Origin: Hyphomicrobiales bacterium
GTDB taxonomy: Bacteria; Pseudomonadota; Alphaproteobacteria; Rhizobiales; Beijerinckiaceae
Direction of reading: 5' to 3'
Length of the DNA: 35,371 bases
Assembly: GCA_019237205.1 (NCBI GenBank)
Contig: JAFAHO010000213.1
Span: forward strand, 1-35,371
Part shown: piece by piece, positions 1 through 8,690 of the stretch
How the letters are laid out: each line of letters opens with the position of its first letter
How positions within the stretch are numbered: the first letter of the stretch is position 1
The notes under the pieces: generated by a model
What the model was told of the DNA's origin: nothing
What the model saw: the letters and a program-made list of their open reading frames with translations, nothing else
The model's database searches: none
Made by a program: the position numbers and the translations under genes

Positions 1-86
1 TCGACGAAGGCCAGAAGGTCAAGTTCGAACTCGTCGCCGACAAGCGCACGGGCAAGTCGAGCGCCGGCAACCTCAGCGCCGCCTGA
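1..86 (+). CDS. Cold-shock protein (CspA family), C-terminal fragment
   Basis: Only the last 28 codons are in the window, read from base 3 to the TGA at 84-86. The peptide DEGQKVKFELVADKRTGKSS followed by AGNLSAA matches the C-terminal strands of single-domain cold-shock proteins, which bind single-stranded RNA and DNA and act as RNA chaperones in the cytoplasm. The RNP1 and RNP2 motifs lie upstream of the window and cannot be checked. The long 3' region after the stop ends in a convincing intrinsic terminator at 265-291, so the transcript probably carries about 180 nt of structured 3' UTR. The family call is good; which paralogue it is cannot be said. Confidence 0.8.
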   Translation, partial: DEGQKVKFELVADKRTGKSSAGNLSAA

Positions 87-101
87 CCCAAGCAGCCCAA
101 G

Positions 102-150
102 CGCTTTCCCGCCCTATCGACCGCGGACGTACCGGCGGCAGGGCAAAGCG
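102..150 (+). ncRNA. Stem-loop in cold-shock gene 3' UTR carrying repeat copy 1
   Basis: The left arm CGCTTT (102-107), a CCC bulge, and GCCCT (111-115) pair with AGGGCAAAGCG (140-150), giving an 11-bp stem. Its loop holds the first copy of a 25-base repeat (117-141). The pairing is read directly from the sequence; an RNA function is inference. Confidence 0.35.
117..141 (+). repeat. 25-bp direct repeat, copy 1
   Basis: This segment matches 203-227 at 24 of 25 positions. The only difference is C in copy 1 and T in copy 2, at 128 and 214. Each copy can fold internally: CCG near the start pairs with CGG near the end around the loop CGGACGTAC. Both copies lie between the cold-shock stop codon and its terminator. 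Confidence 0.75.
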
Positions 151-202
151 AGCGCTTAAAGGCTCTGCGCTGACCGACACGGCGTCGCGCCGTCCAATGC
201 TG

Positions 203-227
203 TCGACCGCGGATGTACCGGCGGCAG
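203..227 (+). repeat. 25-bp direct repeat, copy 2
   Basis: This is the second copy of the element at 117-141, with start points 86 bp apart. With the neighbouring bases (199-229) it forms a hairpin: GCTGTCG, a bulged A, and CCG pair with CGG and CGGCAGC, leaving the loop CGGATGTAC. The single difference between copies falls in the loop, so the stem is conserved. Confidence 0.75.
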
Positions 228-264
228 CCCGATTGGGGCGCAACGACATCAACGGACCGAAAGG

Positions 265-291
265 CCGCCGCGCCCGTCTCGGCGGTTTTTT
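265..291 (+). terminator. Intrinsic terminator after the cold-shock gene
   Basis: CCGCCG (265-270) pairs with CGGCGG (280-285) around a 9-nt loop and is followed directly by six T residues (286-291). This is a textbook Rho-independent terminator. It separates the cold-shock transcript from cbpA, so cbpA should have its own promoter between about 292 and 390. Confidence 0.75.
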
Positions 292-342
292 GTTTCCTGG
301 CCGGAGGCCAGCCCTCGCCTAAGGCCAGCCTGCAGACAACAT

Positions 343-367
343 CTTCAAGTCTGGCCTTCAAGTCTGG
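343..367. repeat. Two 12-bp direct repeats in the cbpA leader
   Basis: CTTCAAGTCTGG occurs at 343-354 and again at 356-367, separated by one base (13-bp period). The pair sits 35-59 bp upstream of the chosen cbpA start. It could be a regulator site or a small local duplication; nothing seen decides between these. Confidence 0.4.
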
Positions 368-401
368 TAAGCATGCGCCGCCGGTCCCTTGGGAGACGCA
401 T

Positions 402-1301
402 GTGAAAGACCCCTATGACGTTCTCGGCGTCGCGAGGACCGCCACGCCCGAGGAGATCCGCAAGGCCTACCGGCAACTGGCGAAGAAGTTGCACCCGGAC
501 CTCAATCCGGGTGACAAGCACGCCGAGGAACAGTTCAAGGACGTTTCGGCCGCTAACGACCTCCTGTCCGATCCGGAGAAGCGGAAGCGCTACGACGCGG
601 GCGAAATCGACGCCTCGGGCGCCGAAAAGGCGCCGCAGGGCAGATACTATCGCGAATATGCGGGCGCCGACGCGGGGCACCCTTACGAGAGCGCCTCGGG
701 CTACGCCGACTTCGCCGAAGGCGACGACCTCTTCGCCGAACTCATGCGGCGGAGCCGTGAGCAGGCGCGCCGCGCGCCGGGCGCCGACCTGCACTACGAA
801 TTGCATGTTCCCTTTCTCGAGGCGGTCAACGGCGCGACCAAGACGATCGTTCTGCCCCAAGGCGGAACGCTCGAGGTGTCCATCCCGCACGGGGTCGAGG
901 ACGGGCAGATTCTGCGCCTGCGCGGCAAGGGCGCGCCTTCGCGCGGCGAGGGTCCCCCGGGCGATGCGCAGGTGCAAATCGTCGTCGAGCCGCACCGCTA
1001 TTTCACCCGCGAAGGCGACGACATCCATCTCGAACTGCCGATCACCATTAAAGAAGCCGCGGTCGGCGGGGAGGTGCGCACGCCGACTCCGACCGGGAGC
1101 GTCATGCTCAGAATTCCGAAGGGGTCCAACACCGGAGACACGCTGCGCCTGAAGGGCAAGGGCGTGAAGGCCCGCGGCCGCGCGGGCGACGAATTGGTCA
1201 AGCTCAAGGTCGTGATGCCGACGGCGCCGGAGCCCGAGCTCGAGGCGTTCCTCGCCAATTGGACGCCCGCCCACGATTACGATCCCCGCAGGGAGATGTA
1301 A
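402..1301 (+). CDS. cbpA: DnaJ-family co-chaperone, CbpA-like
   Basis: This 299-residue co-chaperone should stimulate DnaK ATPase and hand over unfolded substrates in the cytoplasm. The J domain covers residues 3-68, with the invariant HPD at 31-33. A linker at about 70-130 follows, then the two DnaJ C-terminal beta-sandwich domains (about 130-290). No CxxCxGxG zinc-finger repeats are present, which places it with the CbpA/DjlB type rather than DnaJ itself. The GTG at 402 is chosen because GGGAGA lies just upstream and the J domain begins at once; the ATG at 400 is followed directly by TGA in its own frame. The cbpM gene begins four bases after the stop, so the two are co-transcribed. Confidence 0.9.
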   Translation: MKDPYDVLGVARTATPEEIRKAYRQLAKKLHPDLNPGDKHAEEQFKDVSAANDLLSDPEKRKRYDAGEIDASGAEKAPQGRYYREYAGADAGHPYESASGYADFAEGDDLFAELMRRSREQARRAPGADLHYELHVPFLEAVNGATKTIVLPQGGTLEVSIPHGVEDGQILRLRGKGAPSRGEGPPGDAQVQIVVEPHRYFTREGDDIHLELPITIKEAAVGGEVRTPTPTGSVMLRIPKGSNTGDTLRLKGKGVKARGRAGDELVKLKVVMPTAPEPELEAFLANWTPAHDYDPRREM

Positions 1302-1305
1302 GGCC

Positions 1306-1596
1306 ATGATCAGCGAGCGGGAGTTCCTCGAGCGAGCCGATCTCGATCGCGGCACGCTCGAAATCTGGATCCGGGAGGAATGGCTGGTCCCGAGCCGCGC
1401 CGCGACCGAGCGGGCGTTCACCGAGATGGATCTCGCGCGAGCGCGGCTCATTCACGATCTCAGGCACAATATGGGGGTCAACGACGAGGGCCTCGGCGTG
1501 ATCCTGCACCTCATCGATCAGATGCATGGGCTGCGCCGGGCGCTGGCGGAGGCGCTCGCATCGTTGCGCGAGCGAACGCCGCCTTCGGGCGCATGA
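1306..1596 (+). CDS. cbpM: Chaperone modulator CbpM
   Basis: This 96-residue protein has a MerR-like helical start (EFLERADLDRGTLEIWIREE) and the family pattern of arginine-rich helices (ERAFTEMDLARARLIHDLRH, then NMGVNDEGLGVILHLIDQ). CbpM proteins bind the J domain of CbpA and block its interaction with DnaK, so this is the expected partner of the gene four bases upstream. Length and operon position fit the family. A DNA-binding MerR regulator is the main alternative, but the short length and the cbpA neighbour argue against it. Confidence 0.85.
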   Translation: MISEREFLERADLDRGTLEIWIREEWLVPSRAATERAFTEMDLARARLIHDLRHNMGVNDEGLGVILHLIDQMHGLRRALAEALASLRERTPPSGA

Positions 1597-1684
1597 TGCT
1601 CCGTCGCTCGCGTGGGGACGCGAGCCGATCAGTCCGGCTCAGATTCGGCGTCCGCGGCTTTTCGGGCGCAACGGCAGACGCGCT

Positions 1685-1933
1685 CTACGCGTGACACCAG
1701 TGGTAGTGAACGTAGCCATAGCGGTCGCGGTAGTGGCACCGGTAGCGATGTCCGCCGAGCGGCGCGCCGGGGGCAGTCGCCGCCGCGCCTACCGCGCCAC
1801 CGACCACCGCTCCGACCGGGCCGCCGACCGCTGCGCCGGCAACGACCCCGCCGGCCGTACCGACGGTCTGCGTAGGGGTCGCACAAGCGCCGAGCGCAAG
1901 ACATCCCAGTGCGACAAAAGCGATTTTGTTCAT
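1685..1933 (-). CDS. Small glycine/alanine-rich lipoprotein
   Basis: This 82-residue protein begins with a lipoprotein signal: MNKIAFVALGCLALGAC, with lipobox LGAC and the lipidated Cys at 17. Then comes a glycine-zipper-like stretch (TAGGVVAGAAVGGPVGAVVG) typical of small outer-membrane lipoproteins. The C-terminal tail (HRYRCHYRDRYGYVHYHWC) is rich in Tyr, His, Arg and Cys. The start is set by a strong Shine-Dalgarno GGGAGGATC just upstream of the ATG at 1933; a longer reading from 1972 would bury the signal peptide. Specific function is unknown. A role as an envelope-stabilising lipoprotein is inference from composition. Confidence 0.75.
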   Translation of the reverse strand: MNKIAFVALGCLALGACATPTQTVGTAGGVVAGAAVGGPVGAVVGGAVGAAATAPGAPLGGHRYRCHYRDRYGYVHYHWCHA

Positions 1934-2005
1934 ACTGTGATCCTCCCTGCCAACTTCAATGAACGATAACACAAAAAAGCGGCCTTTGTTCCGTAATTCA
2001 TCTTA

Positions 2006-2021
2006 CGAGGGTCAGCCCTCG
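2006..2021. terminator. Perfect 6-bp hairpin after the SDR gene
   Basis: CGAGGG (2006-2011) pairs with CCCTCG (2016-2021) around TCAG. It lies 21 bases beyond the stop of the minus-strand SDR gene. No T tract follows on either strand, so it is at best a weak or Rho-assisted terminator. Confidence 0.3.
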
Positions 2022-2042
2022 ATTGGCGGTGCAACCGCTCGG

Positions 2043-2876
2043 CTACGCGGCCACGGGATCGGCCAGGCCAACAAGCTTAAAGCTTAGCGCGCGCAGCTGC
2101 TTGCGCGCTTGCGCGTCATAGGCTTGCGCATCGGCGCGGGATTCGCGAAGGCCGTTGAAATAGCGCCCGGTGCTGGCATCCAGCGCGGCTGACCCGACAA
2201 GCTGGAGAATGGCGGCGCCGCCCTCCTCCACCGTGCTGATCGGCCGCGTCCCGCTGACACGCACCATGGTCGTGTCCATGTACGTCGCCGGATGGAGGCA
2301 GTTGACGGTGATGTCGCGGGCTTTGAGCTCCTCCGCGAGATCGATCGTGAACAAAACTTGCGCGAGCTTGCTCTGGCAATAGGCCCTGACGCCGCTATAG
2401 CCATGGGTCAACATCACGTCTGAAAAGTCGATCGACTGCTGACCGGCCGAAGAGACGTTGACGATGCGCGAGGGCGCGCGGGCCTCGATGAGCGGCAGGA
2501 GGAGGCGCGTCAGCAGGAAGCCCGCGAGATAGTTGACCGCGAAGCGCAGCTCGAGGCCATCGGCGCTGACCTCGCGCCGCGCGCCGCCGCCGCCCGTCCC
2601 GATTCCCGCATTGTTGACGAGGACGTCGAGGCCGTCGCATATCTCCCCCACCCCCTCGGCGAGCGAACGCACTTCGGCGAGCGAGGCGAGGTCGGCTCGA
2701 AGAAAGCGCGCCTTCCCGCCGCTCTTTTCGATCCGCCCGACGAGCGCCTCGCCGCGCCCGCGATCGCGTCCGTGCGCGATCACGCTGGCGCCGTCCGCCG
2801 CGAGCCGCTCCGCAACGTAACGGCCGACGCCGTCAGTCGAGCCGGTGACGAGGATGGTCTTGCCGGCGAGGCTCAT
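2043..2876 (-). CDS. Short-chain dehydrogenase/reductase (SDR)
   Basis: This 277-residue NAD(P)-dependent oxidoreductase has a complete classical SDR signature. The Rossmann glycine motif TGSTDGVG is at 11-18, NNAG at 88-91, the catalytic Ser lies in NVSSAG (140-145), and YCQSK gives Tyr166 and Lys170. Arg37 after the second strand suggests NADPH preference. The broader pattern resembles the retinol-dehydrogenase/WW-oxidoreductase-like branch of SDRs; the substrate cannot be read from sequence. Its ATG overlaps the stop of the DUF427 gene by four bases (ATGA), so the two are translationally coupled. Confidence 0.88.
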   Translation of the reverse strand: MSLAGKTILVTGSTDGVGRYVAERLAADGASVIAHGRDRGRGEALVGRIEKSGGKARFLRADLASLAEVRSLAEGVGEICDGLDVLVNNAGIGTGGGGARREVSADGLELRFAVNYLAGFLLTRLLLPLIEARAPSRIVNVSSAGQQSIDFSDVMLTHGYSGVRAYCQSKLAQVLFTIDLAEELKARDITVNCLHPATYMDTTMVRVSGTRPISTVEEGGAAILQLVGSAALDASTGRYFNGLRESRADAQAYDAQARKQLRALSFKLVGLADPVAA

Positions 2877-3232
2877 CCGCGCAAAATCTCAACCCGGTTC
2901 GGATAGAAGGCGAGATGCGAGGCGATCTCCGCGACGCCGGCGATCGGCGTCTCGTAGGTCCAGACCGCGTTGTCGTCGCGGTCCGCCCCGTCCGCGATCG
3001 AATAGTAATTCGCCTCGCCTTTGTAAGGGCAGATCGTGACGCGGGCGGTGCGCTCGAGCAGACTCATGTCGACGTCTCCGCGCGGGATATAGGCGACCGG
3101 CTTATAGCCGGCTTCGGCGAGCTCGAGCGCGCCTCTGCTGTCGCCGATCGTGCGCCCCCGCCAGACGACGCGCACACGCTCGGCGATCGGGGCGATGGTG
3201 ATCGGATGATCGAGGGTTCCGGCCTGGGTCAT
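2873..3232 (-). CDS. DUF427 domain protein
   Basis: This 119-residue protein is a single DUF427 domain, recognised by VRVVWRGRTIGDSRGALEL near the N terminus and the core RVTICPYKGEANYYSI at about 64-79. DUF427 proteins are small beta-rich proteins of unknown biochemical role, often found beside oxidoreductases. The gene is the first of a two-gene minus-strand unit and overlaps the SDR start by four bases. The family assignment is firm; no function is claimed. Confidence 0.88.
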   Translation of the reverse strand: MTQAGTLDHPITIAPIAERVRVVWRGRTIGDSRGALELAEAGYKPVAYIPRGDVDMSLLERTARVTICPYKGEANYYSIADGADRDDNAVWTYETPIAGVAEIASHLAFYPNRVEILRG

Positions 3233-3245
3233 GGTTGCTCCTATG

Positions 3246-3390
3246 ACTCCCCGCTCCGCTTGCGCGATACGGGTCGGGGGTGAGGGTTCAGCGCGTAAGC
3301 GCTTCTAAGAAAGGATCCGCCTTCTCCGCGCGCACCCCTCATCCGGCCGCGCCTTCGGCGCGTCCACCTTCTCCCGCAAGGGGAGAAGGG
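3246..3390. repeat. REP-like palindromic elements, inverted pair
   Basis: The 185-bp gap between the DUF427 start and the aldo/keto reductase stop holds two REP-type sequences in opposite orientation. The first (about 3246-3286) contains CGGGTCGGGGGTGAGGG. The second (3333-3390) runs from CACCCCTCATCCGG through GCGCCTTCGGCGC to the 9-bp stem CCTTCTCCC (3367-3375)/GGGAGAAGG (3381-3389) with a GCAA loop. Elements of this kind are common intergenic repeats in high-GC Proteobacteria. Related copies are at 9685, 28983 and possibly 29092. Confidence 0.65.
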
Positions 3391-3417
3391 TTTCGCACGA
3401 ATCTTCACGTCGCACTC

Positions 3418-4398
3418 CTACGCATGCCCGGCGACCGGCTTCGGGTGATAGGGCTCCTCGAGTTTGGCGATTGTGCGGGCATCGAGCTTGAGCTCGGTCG
3501 CGGCGACCGCATCGGCGAGATGGTGCGGCTTCGAGGCGCCGACGATCGGGGCGGTGACATAGGGCTTCGACAGCACCCAGGCGAGCGCCACCACCGCGGG
3601 CTTCGTCCCGAGCTTCTCTGCCGTTTCCACCACGCGCTTGCGGATCGCCTCGTCCTGGCGCGAGCCGAGGCCGAGCATCTTGCTGAACGGATCGGTGCGG
3701 CCGCGGACGGTCGAAGCGGTCTCGCCGAGGCCGGAGCCCGCGAGATAGCCGCGCGCCATCGGCGACCAGGGGATGACCGCGATCCCGTCGAACGCGCAGA
3801 ACTTCATGATCTCGCGCTCCTCCTCGCGATAGACGAGATTGTAGTAGTTCTGCATCGAGGCAAATTCGGCATGGCCCTTGGCGCGCGCGATATCGATCAT
3901 GCGAACGAACTGCCATGCGTACATGCTCGAGGCGCCGATATAGAGCGCCTTGCCCGCGCGCACGACGTCGTTCAGGGCCTCCAATGTTTCCTCCATCGGC
4001 GTCAGCGGATCGAAGCGATGGATCTGATAGAGATCGACGTAGTCCGTGCCGAGGCGTTTCAGCGAGGCGTCGATTCCCTCCATGATGTGCTTGCGCGAGA
4101 GGCCCTTGGCGTTGGCGCCCGGTCCCATCACGCCATGCACCTTGGTCGCGACGACGACCTCGCTGCGGCGCGCGAAATCCTTGAGCGCGCGGCCGAGAAT
4201 CTCCTCGCTCGCGCCTTGCGAATAGACGTCCGCGGTGTCGAAGAAATTGAGGCCCCGCTCGAGCGCTTCGCGGATGAAGGGGCGCGACGCCTCCTCCTCC
4301 AGCACCCACTCGCGCCATTTGGTCGAGCCGTAGGTCATGCAGCCGAGGCAGATCTTTGACACCTGCATGCCCGTCTTGCCGAACTTGACCATCTCCAT
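3418..4398 (-). CDS. Aldo/keto reductase
   Basis: This 326-residue NADPH-dependent oxidoreductase has the (beta/alpha)8 AKR fold. The catalytic tetrad is visible: Asp and Tyr in [11 protein letters not shown] (about 53-63), Lys in VVVATKVHG, and His in LYQIHRFD. The C-terminal cofactor segment ([17 protein letters not shown]) is intact. The sequence looks like the YajO/Tas-type branch that reduces sugar or aliphatic aldehydes; the substrate is not determined. The ATG at 4398 is supported by AAGGGG eight bases upstream. It is divergent from the oxoprolinase gene, with 86 bp between the two starts to hold both promoters. Confidence 0.9.
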   Translation of the reverse strand: MEMVKFGKTGMQVSKICLGCMTYGSTKWREWVLEEEASRPFIREALERGLNFFDTADVYSQGASEEILGRALKDFARRSEVVVATKVHGVMGPGANAKGLSRKHIMEGIDASLKRLGTDYVDLYQIHRFDPLTPMEETLEALNDVVRAGKALYIGASSMYAWQFVRMIDIARAKGHAEFASMQNYYNLVYREEEREIMKFCAFDGIAVIPWSPMARGYLAGSGLGETASTVRGRTDPFSKMLGLGSRQDEAIRKRVVETAEKLGTKPAVVALAWVLSKPYVTAPIVGASKPHHLADAVAATELKLDARTIAKLEEPYHPKPVAGHA

Positions 4399-4484
4399 CG
4401 GATATCCCCTTTTCGCCTGCTTTCGCTCATCATAAGACCTTTCCCAGGCTCCTCAAAAGAGCCGGGAATGCAGGACAAGCGATT

Positions 4485-7400
4485 GTGAAAACGAAGCGCG
4501 GCTGGGACTTCTGGATCGATCGTGGCGGCACATTCACCGACGTGATCGGGCGCGATCCGCGTGGGCGCCTGCATGCGCGGAAGCTCCTCTCCGAAAGCCC
4601 CGCTTACGAGGACGCCGCGGTCGAAGCGATGCGCCGCCTTCTCAGGCTCGCCGCGGGGGAGCCAATCCCGGCGGGCGCGATCCGGGTCGTCAAGATGGGC
4701 ACGACGGTCGCGACCAACGCGCTGCTCGAGCGGCAGGGCGAGCGCACGCTCCTGGTCACCACACGCGGCTTTCGCGACGCGCTCGAGATCGGCTATCAGG
4801 CGCGCCCGAAGATCTTCGCCCGCGCGATCGAGAAGCCCGAGCTTCTCTACTCGCGCGTGATCGAGATCGACGAGCGCGTGCTCGCCGACGGAACGGTAGA
4901 AACAGCGCCCGACCCCGCGGCGGTGCGCGCGGCGCTCGGCGAAGCGAGGGCGGAAGGCTATGACGCGCTCGCGATCGTCTTCATGCACGCCTATCGCTAT
5001 CCGGCGCATGAGCGCTTGGTCGCTGAGATCGCGCACGAGCTCGGCTTTCGCCAGGTCTCCGAGAGCCATGCGACATCAGCGCTGATCAAGCTCGTCGGAC
5101 GCGGCGACACGACGGTGGTCGACGCCTATCTCTCGCCGATTCTCGCCCGCTACGTCGGGCAGGTCTCGCAAGCGCTCGACGTCGAGCGCACGGGCGCGCG
5201 GGTGATGTTCATGATGTCGTCGGGCGGCCTCACGTCGGCCGGCCTCTTCGCCGGCAAGGACGCGATCCTGTCGGGGCCGGCGGGCGGCGTGGTCGCGATG
5301 GCGCGCACCGGCGCAAGCGCCGGGTTCAAGCGCGTCATCGGCTTCGACATGGGCGGGACGTCGACCGACGTCGCCCACTACGACGGCCAATTCGAGCGGG
5401 CCTTCGAGACGGAAGTCGCGGGGGTAAGGATGCGCGCCCCGATGATGAGGATCCACACGGTCGCTGCCGGCGGCGGATCGGTGCTGCATTTCGACGGCGC
5501 GCGGTTTCGCGTCGGCCCCGATTCCGCGGGCGCCGATCCCGGCCCCGCCTGCTACCGCCGCGGCGGCCCGCTCGCCGTCACCGACGCCAATCTGATGACC
5601 GGCAGGCTCATCCCCGACTTCTTTCCCAAAGTGTTCGGGCCGAACGGCGACGAGCCGCTCGACGCGGAAATCGTGCGCGAGTGCTTCGAGAAGCTCGCGC
5701 GCGACATCGGCGACGGGCGGGGCCCGGAGGCGGTGGCGGAAGGGTTTCTTGCCGTCGCGGTCGGCAAGATGGCCGAGGCGATCAAGACGATCTCGGTCGC
5801 GCGCGGCTACGATGTGACGCGCTACGCCTTGAACTCGTTCGGCGGCGCCGGCGGGCAGCATGCCTGCGACGTCGCCGACGCGCTCGCGATCACGACCATC
5901 CTCATCCATCCGCTGTCATCGCTGCTTTCGGCCTATGGCATGGGTCTCGCCGACATCAGCGCCCAGCGCATGCAAGGGGTCGAGGAGCCGCTCGATGCCG
6001 GCGCGCTCGCCCGCGTTGGCCTCGTCGCCGACGCGCTCGCCGACGCCGCAGTCGGGGAAATCGAGGGGCAAGGCGTCGAGCGCGAGGCGATCAGCGTCCA
6101 TCGCCGCGCGCACTTGCGCTATGCGGGCTCGGACACGCCGATCGAAGTCCCGCTTCGCTCGCCGGCCGGGATGCGACGCGCGTTCGAGCGCGCCCATAAA
6201 CAGCGCTTCGGCTTCATCGACCGCGCCAAGGCGATCGTCATCGAGGCCGTGTCGGCGGAGGCGGTCGGCGGCGCGGCGCGATTTTCCGAGCGGACGCGGC
6301 ATAGCCCGATGAAAGACGGGCGTCTCTCGACGCCCTATGCGGCGGCCGGCTCGGCGGTGACTCCTTCGCGCGAGACGCGGATCTTCTCCAGGGGAGCGTG
6401 GCGGAAGGCGGGCGTGCACCTCCGCGAGGCGCTGCCGATCGGCGCCAGCCTCGACGGGCCGGCCCTCGTCATCGATCCCAATCAGACGATCGTCGTCGAA
6501 CCGGGCTGGCGGGCGTCGATCACGCCGAAAAACCATGTCGTGATGCGTCGCGTGGAGCCTCTTCCGCGGCGCGAGGCGATCGGCTCGAGGGCCGATCCGG
6601 TGATGCTCGAAATCTTCAATAACCTCTTCATGTCGATCGCCGAGCAGATGGGCGTGACGCTTCAAAACACAGCCTATTCAGTCAACATCAAGGAGCGGCT
6701 CGACTTCTCCTGCGCGGTGTTCGACCGCCACGGCCGGCTCGTCGCCAACGCGCCGCACATGCCAGTGCATTTGGGCTCGATGGACCGGTCGGTCGAGACG
6801 ATCATCCGTGACAACGAGGGACGCATCGGCCCCGGCGACGTGTTCGCGCTGAACGCGCCCTATAACGGGGGCACGCACCTGCCTGACATCACCGTCTGCA
6901 CGCCGGTCTTCGACGAGGCCGGCAAGACCATTCTCTTCTGGACCGCTTCGCGCGGCCACCACGCCGACATCGGCGGCGTCGCGCCGGGATCGATGAGCCC
7001 GCTCGCGACCTCGATCCACGAGGAGGGCGTCTATATCGACAATTTCCTGCTCGTCGAGCGCGGACGCTTCCGCGAGCGCGAGCTTTACGACCTGCTCGCG
7101 AGCGGAGCCTGGCCCGCGCGCAATCCGCTGCAGAACGTCAACGACCTCAAAGCCCAGATCGCCGCCAACGAGAAGGGCGCGCACGAATTGAGCCGAATGG
7201 TCGAGGCGTTCAGCCTCGAGACGGTCCAGGCCTATATGGGCCATGTGCAGGACAACGCCGACGAGAGCGTGCGGCGGGTCATCGACCGGCTCGTCGACAG
7301 TGAGGCCTCGTCCGTCTCCGACCAGGGCGCGGTCATCAAGGTCCGGATCAGCGTCGACAAACAGAAGCGCGAGGCGACGGTCGACTTTACCGGCACGTCA

Positions 7401-8144
7401 CCGCAGCAGCCGGACAATTTCAACGCGCCCGAGCCGGTCACGCGCGCCGCCGTGCTCTACGTTTTTCGCGTGATGGTCGACGACGACATCCCGATGAACG
7501 CGGGCTGCCTGAGGCCGATCCGGGTCATTCTGCCCGAAGGCTCGATGCTTTCGCCGCGCTATCCGGCGGCGGTGGTGGCGGGCAATGTCGAAGTGTCGCA
7601 GGCGGTGACCGACACGCTCTTCGCCGCGCTTCGAGCGCTTGGCTCTGCGCAGGGCACGATGAACAATCTCACCTTCGGCGATGCGACCTATCAGTACTAC
7701 GAGACGATCTGCTCGGGCGCGCCGGCCGGCCCCGGCTTCGACGGCGCGAGCGCGGTCCATACGCATATGACGAACTCGCGCCTGACCGACCCGGAAGTGC
7801 TGGAGAGCCGCTTTCCGGTCGTGCTCGAGGATTTTCACATTCGCCGCGGCTCCGGCGGAAAGGGCCGGTGGAAAGCCGGTGACGGGACGCTAAGGCGCAT
7901 CCGGTTTCTCAAGAAGATGAACGTCGCGGTGCTGAGCGGCCATCGCGCCGTGCCCAATCCTGGCGCGATGGGGGGCGAGCCGGGCGAGCTGGGGCGCAAC
8001 TCCATCCGCCGCAACGACGGCCGCATCGAGATCCTGCCCGGCTGCGCGCAAAGCAAGGTTGAAGCGGGCGAGGCGGTCGAGATCGCGACCCCGACGGGCG
8101 GAGGGTGGGGGAGATTCCCCTCTCCCGCGCAGGGCGTCGAATGA
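4485..8144 (+). CDS. 5-oxoprolinase / hydantoinase A-B fusion
   Basis: This 1219-residue enzyme joins both halves of the hydantoinase/oxoprolinase family. The HyuA half (about 1-690) has the ATPase motifs [11 protein letters not shown] near residue 12 and [15 protein letters not shown] near 287, plus [14 protein letters not shown] and [15 protein letters not shown]. The HyuB half (about 700-1215) begins [19 protein letters not shown] and continues with [14 protein letters not shown]. Eukaryotic-type 5-oxoprolinases have this layout and length, and open 5-oxoproline to glutamate with ATP in the gamma-glutamyl cycle. Other hydantoin or lactam substrates are possible because the family is broad. 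Translation starts at GTG 4485; the ATG at 4468 runs into a stop after six codons. The ribosome site (AGGAC) is weak. Confidence 0.9.
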   Translation: MKTKRGWDFWIDRGGTFTDVIGRDPRGRLHARKLLSESPAYEDAAVEAMRRLLRLAAGEPIPAGAIRVVKMGTTVATNALLERQGERTLLVTTRGFRDALEIGYQARPKIFARAIEKPELLYSRVIEIDERVLADGTVETAPDPAAVRAALGEARAEGYDALAIVFMHAYRYPAHERLVAEIAHELGFRQVSESHATSALIKLVGRGDTTVVDAYLSPILARYVGQVSQALDVERTGARVMFMMSSGGLTSAGLFAGKDAILSGPAGGVVAMARTGASAGFKRVIGFDMGGTSTDVAHYDGQFERAFETEVAGVRMRAPMMRIHTVAAGGGSVLHFDGARFRVGPDSAGADPGPACYRRGGPLAVTDANLMTGRLIPDFFPKVFGPNGDEPLDAEIVRECFEKLARDIGDGRGPEAVAEGFLAVAVGKMAEAIKTISVARGYDVTRYALNSFGGAGGQHACDVADALAITTILIHPLSSLLSAYGMGLADISAQRMQGVEEPLDAGALARVGLVADALADAAVGEIEGQGVEREAISVHRRAHLRYAGSDTPIEVPLRSPAGMRRAFERAHKQRFGFIDRAKAIVIEAVSAEAVGGAARFSERTRHSPMKDGRLSTPYAAAGSAVTPSRETRIFSRGAWRKAGVHLREALPIGASLDGPALVIDPNQTIVVEPGWRASITPKNHVVMRRVEPLPRREAIGSRADPVMLEIFNNLFMSIAEQMGVTLQNTAYSVNIKERLDFSCAVFDRHGRLVANAPHMPVHLGSMDRSVETIIRDNEGRIGPGDVFALNAPYNGGTHLPDITVCTPVFDEAGKTILFWTASRGHHADIGGVAPGSMSPLATSIHEEGVYIDNFLLVERGRFRERELYDLLASGAWPARNPLQNVNDLKAQIAANEKGAHELSRMVEAFSLETVQAYMGHVQDNADESVRRVIDRLVDSEASSVSDQGAVIKVRISVDKQKREATVDFTGTSPQQPDNFNAPEPVTRAAVLYVFRVMVDDDIPMNAGCLRPIRVILPEGSMLSPRYPAAVVAGNVEVSQAVTDTLFAALRALGSAQGTMNNLTFGDATYQYYETICSGAPAGPGFDGASAVHTHMTNSRLTDPEVLESRFPVVLEDFHIRRGSGGKGRWKAGDGTLRRIRFLKKMNVAVLSGHRAVPNPGAMGGEPGELGRNSIRRNDGRIEILPGCAQSKVEAGEAVEIATPTGGGWGRFPSPAQGVE

Positions 8145-8149
8145 CGCCC
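8132..8149. terminator. Perfect hairpin spanning the oxoprolinase stop codon
   Basis: GGGCGTC (8132-8138) pairs with GACGCCC (8143-8149) around GAAT, with the TGA stop inside. It lies in the short gap between two convergent genes. Its symmetry would suit bidirectional termination, but no T tract follows. Confidence 0.35.
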
Positions 8150-8203
8150 GTCTCTCGATGGGCTACGCGGGAGATCGGTCGGGGTCGCTGGGCCGTGGAA
8201 CGG

Positions 8204-8605
8204 CTATCCCGCCTTCGGCGGGCTCGTGAAGAACCAGGGATGCCCCTCGGGATCGTTAGCCCAGTAGTTTCGCCCGTAAGGCGCATCCTTCGGCGGATGG
8301 ACGATCTCGGCGCCCGCCGCCTTGGCGACTTCGTAGTGCTTGTCGACGTCGTCGAGATAGATGAAGACGCCCATCGTCGCCGCGCCGACGTCCTTTGGCG
8401 TCTTCAGGCTGCGCTCATGCGCGCCCTGGCCCATCATCACGAGCTGGCCTTGAAAGGAAGCTTCGCCGTGCATGCCGCCGCTCGGCGTCCCATGGCGCAT
8501 CTCCTCCTTGAAGCCGAAGGCGCGGGTGAGGAAGTCGAGCGCGGCGGGAACGTCGCGGTAGAACAGATAAGGGATGATCTGAGGCGGTCTCGGGGTCGTC
8601 GACAT
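8204..8605 (-). CDS. VOC family (glyoxalase/bleomycin-resistance fold) protein
   Basis: This 133-residue single-domain VOC protein has paired beta-alpha-beta modules. It begins MSTTPRPPQIIPYLFYRDVP, continues AALDFLTRAFGFKEEMRH, and ends with the metal-site strand YGRNYWANDPEGHPWFF. It resembles the PhnB/YcnP-like VOC proteins rather than true lactoylglutathione lyase. The ATG at 8605 is chosen because GGAG lies upstream at normal spacing and the fold starts there; an in-frame ATG at 8644 would add residues that do not fit. It follows the AraC regulator by 85 bp on the same strand, so co-regulation is plausible. Confidence 0.85.
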   Translation of the reverse strand: MSTTPRPPQIIPYLFYRDVPAALDFLTRAFGFKEEMRHGTPSGGMHGEASFQGQLVMMGQGAHERSLKTPKDVGAATMGVFIYLDDVDKHYEVAKAAGAEIVHPPKDAPYGRNYWANDPEGHPWFFTSPPKAG

Positions 8606-8690
8606 CGTTCGGTCTCCGTCGTTCGTGCTGACACGCTCACGCATTAAGCGTGCGGCTGGCGCTCGTCTTGTGGAAATGTGACGCCTTGGT

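Noticed and set aside
345..1451. Long open minus-strand frame antisense to cbpA
   Set aside because: It mirrors the codon structure of cbpA/cbpM, is Arg-rich and shows no family features; the plus-strand genes are certain.
3280..4359. Long plus-strand frame antisense to the aldo/keto reductase
   Set aside because: The aldo/keto reductase has a complete catalytic tetrad and a ribosome site; the antisense frame is a high-GC artefact.
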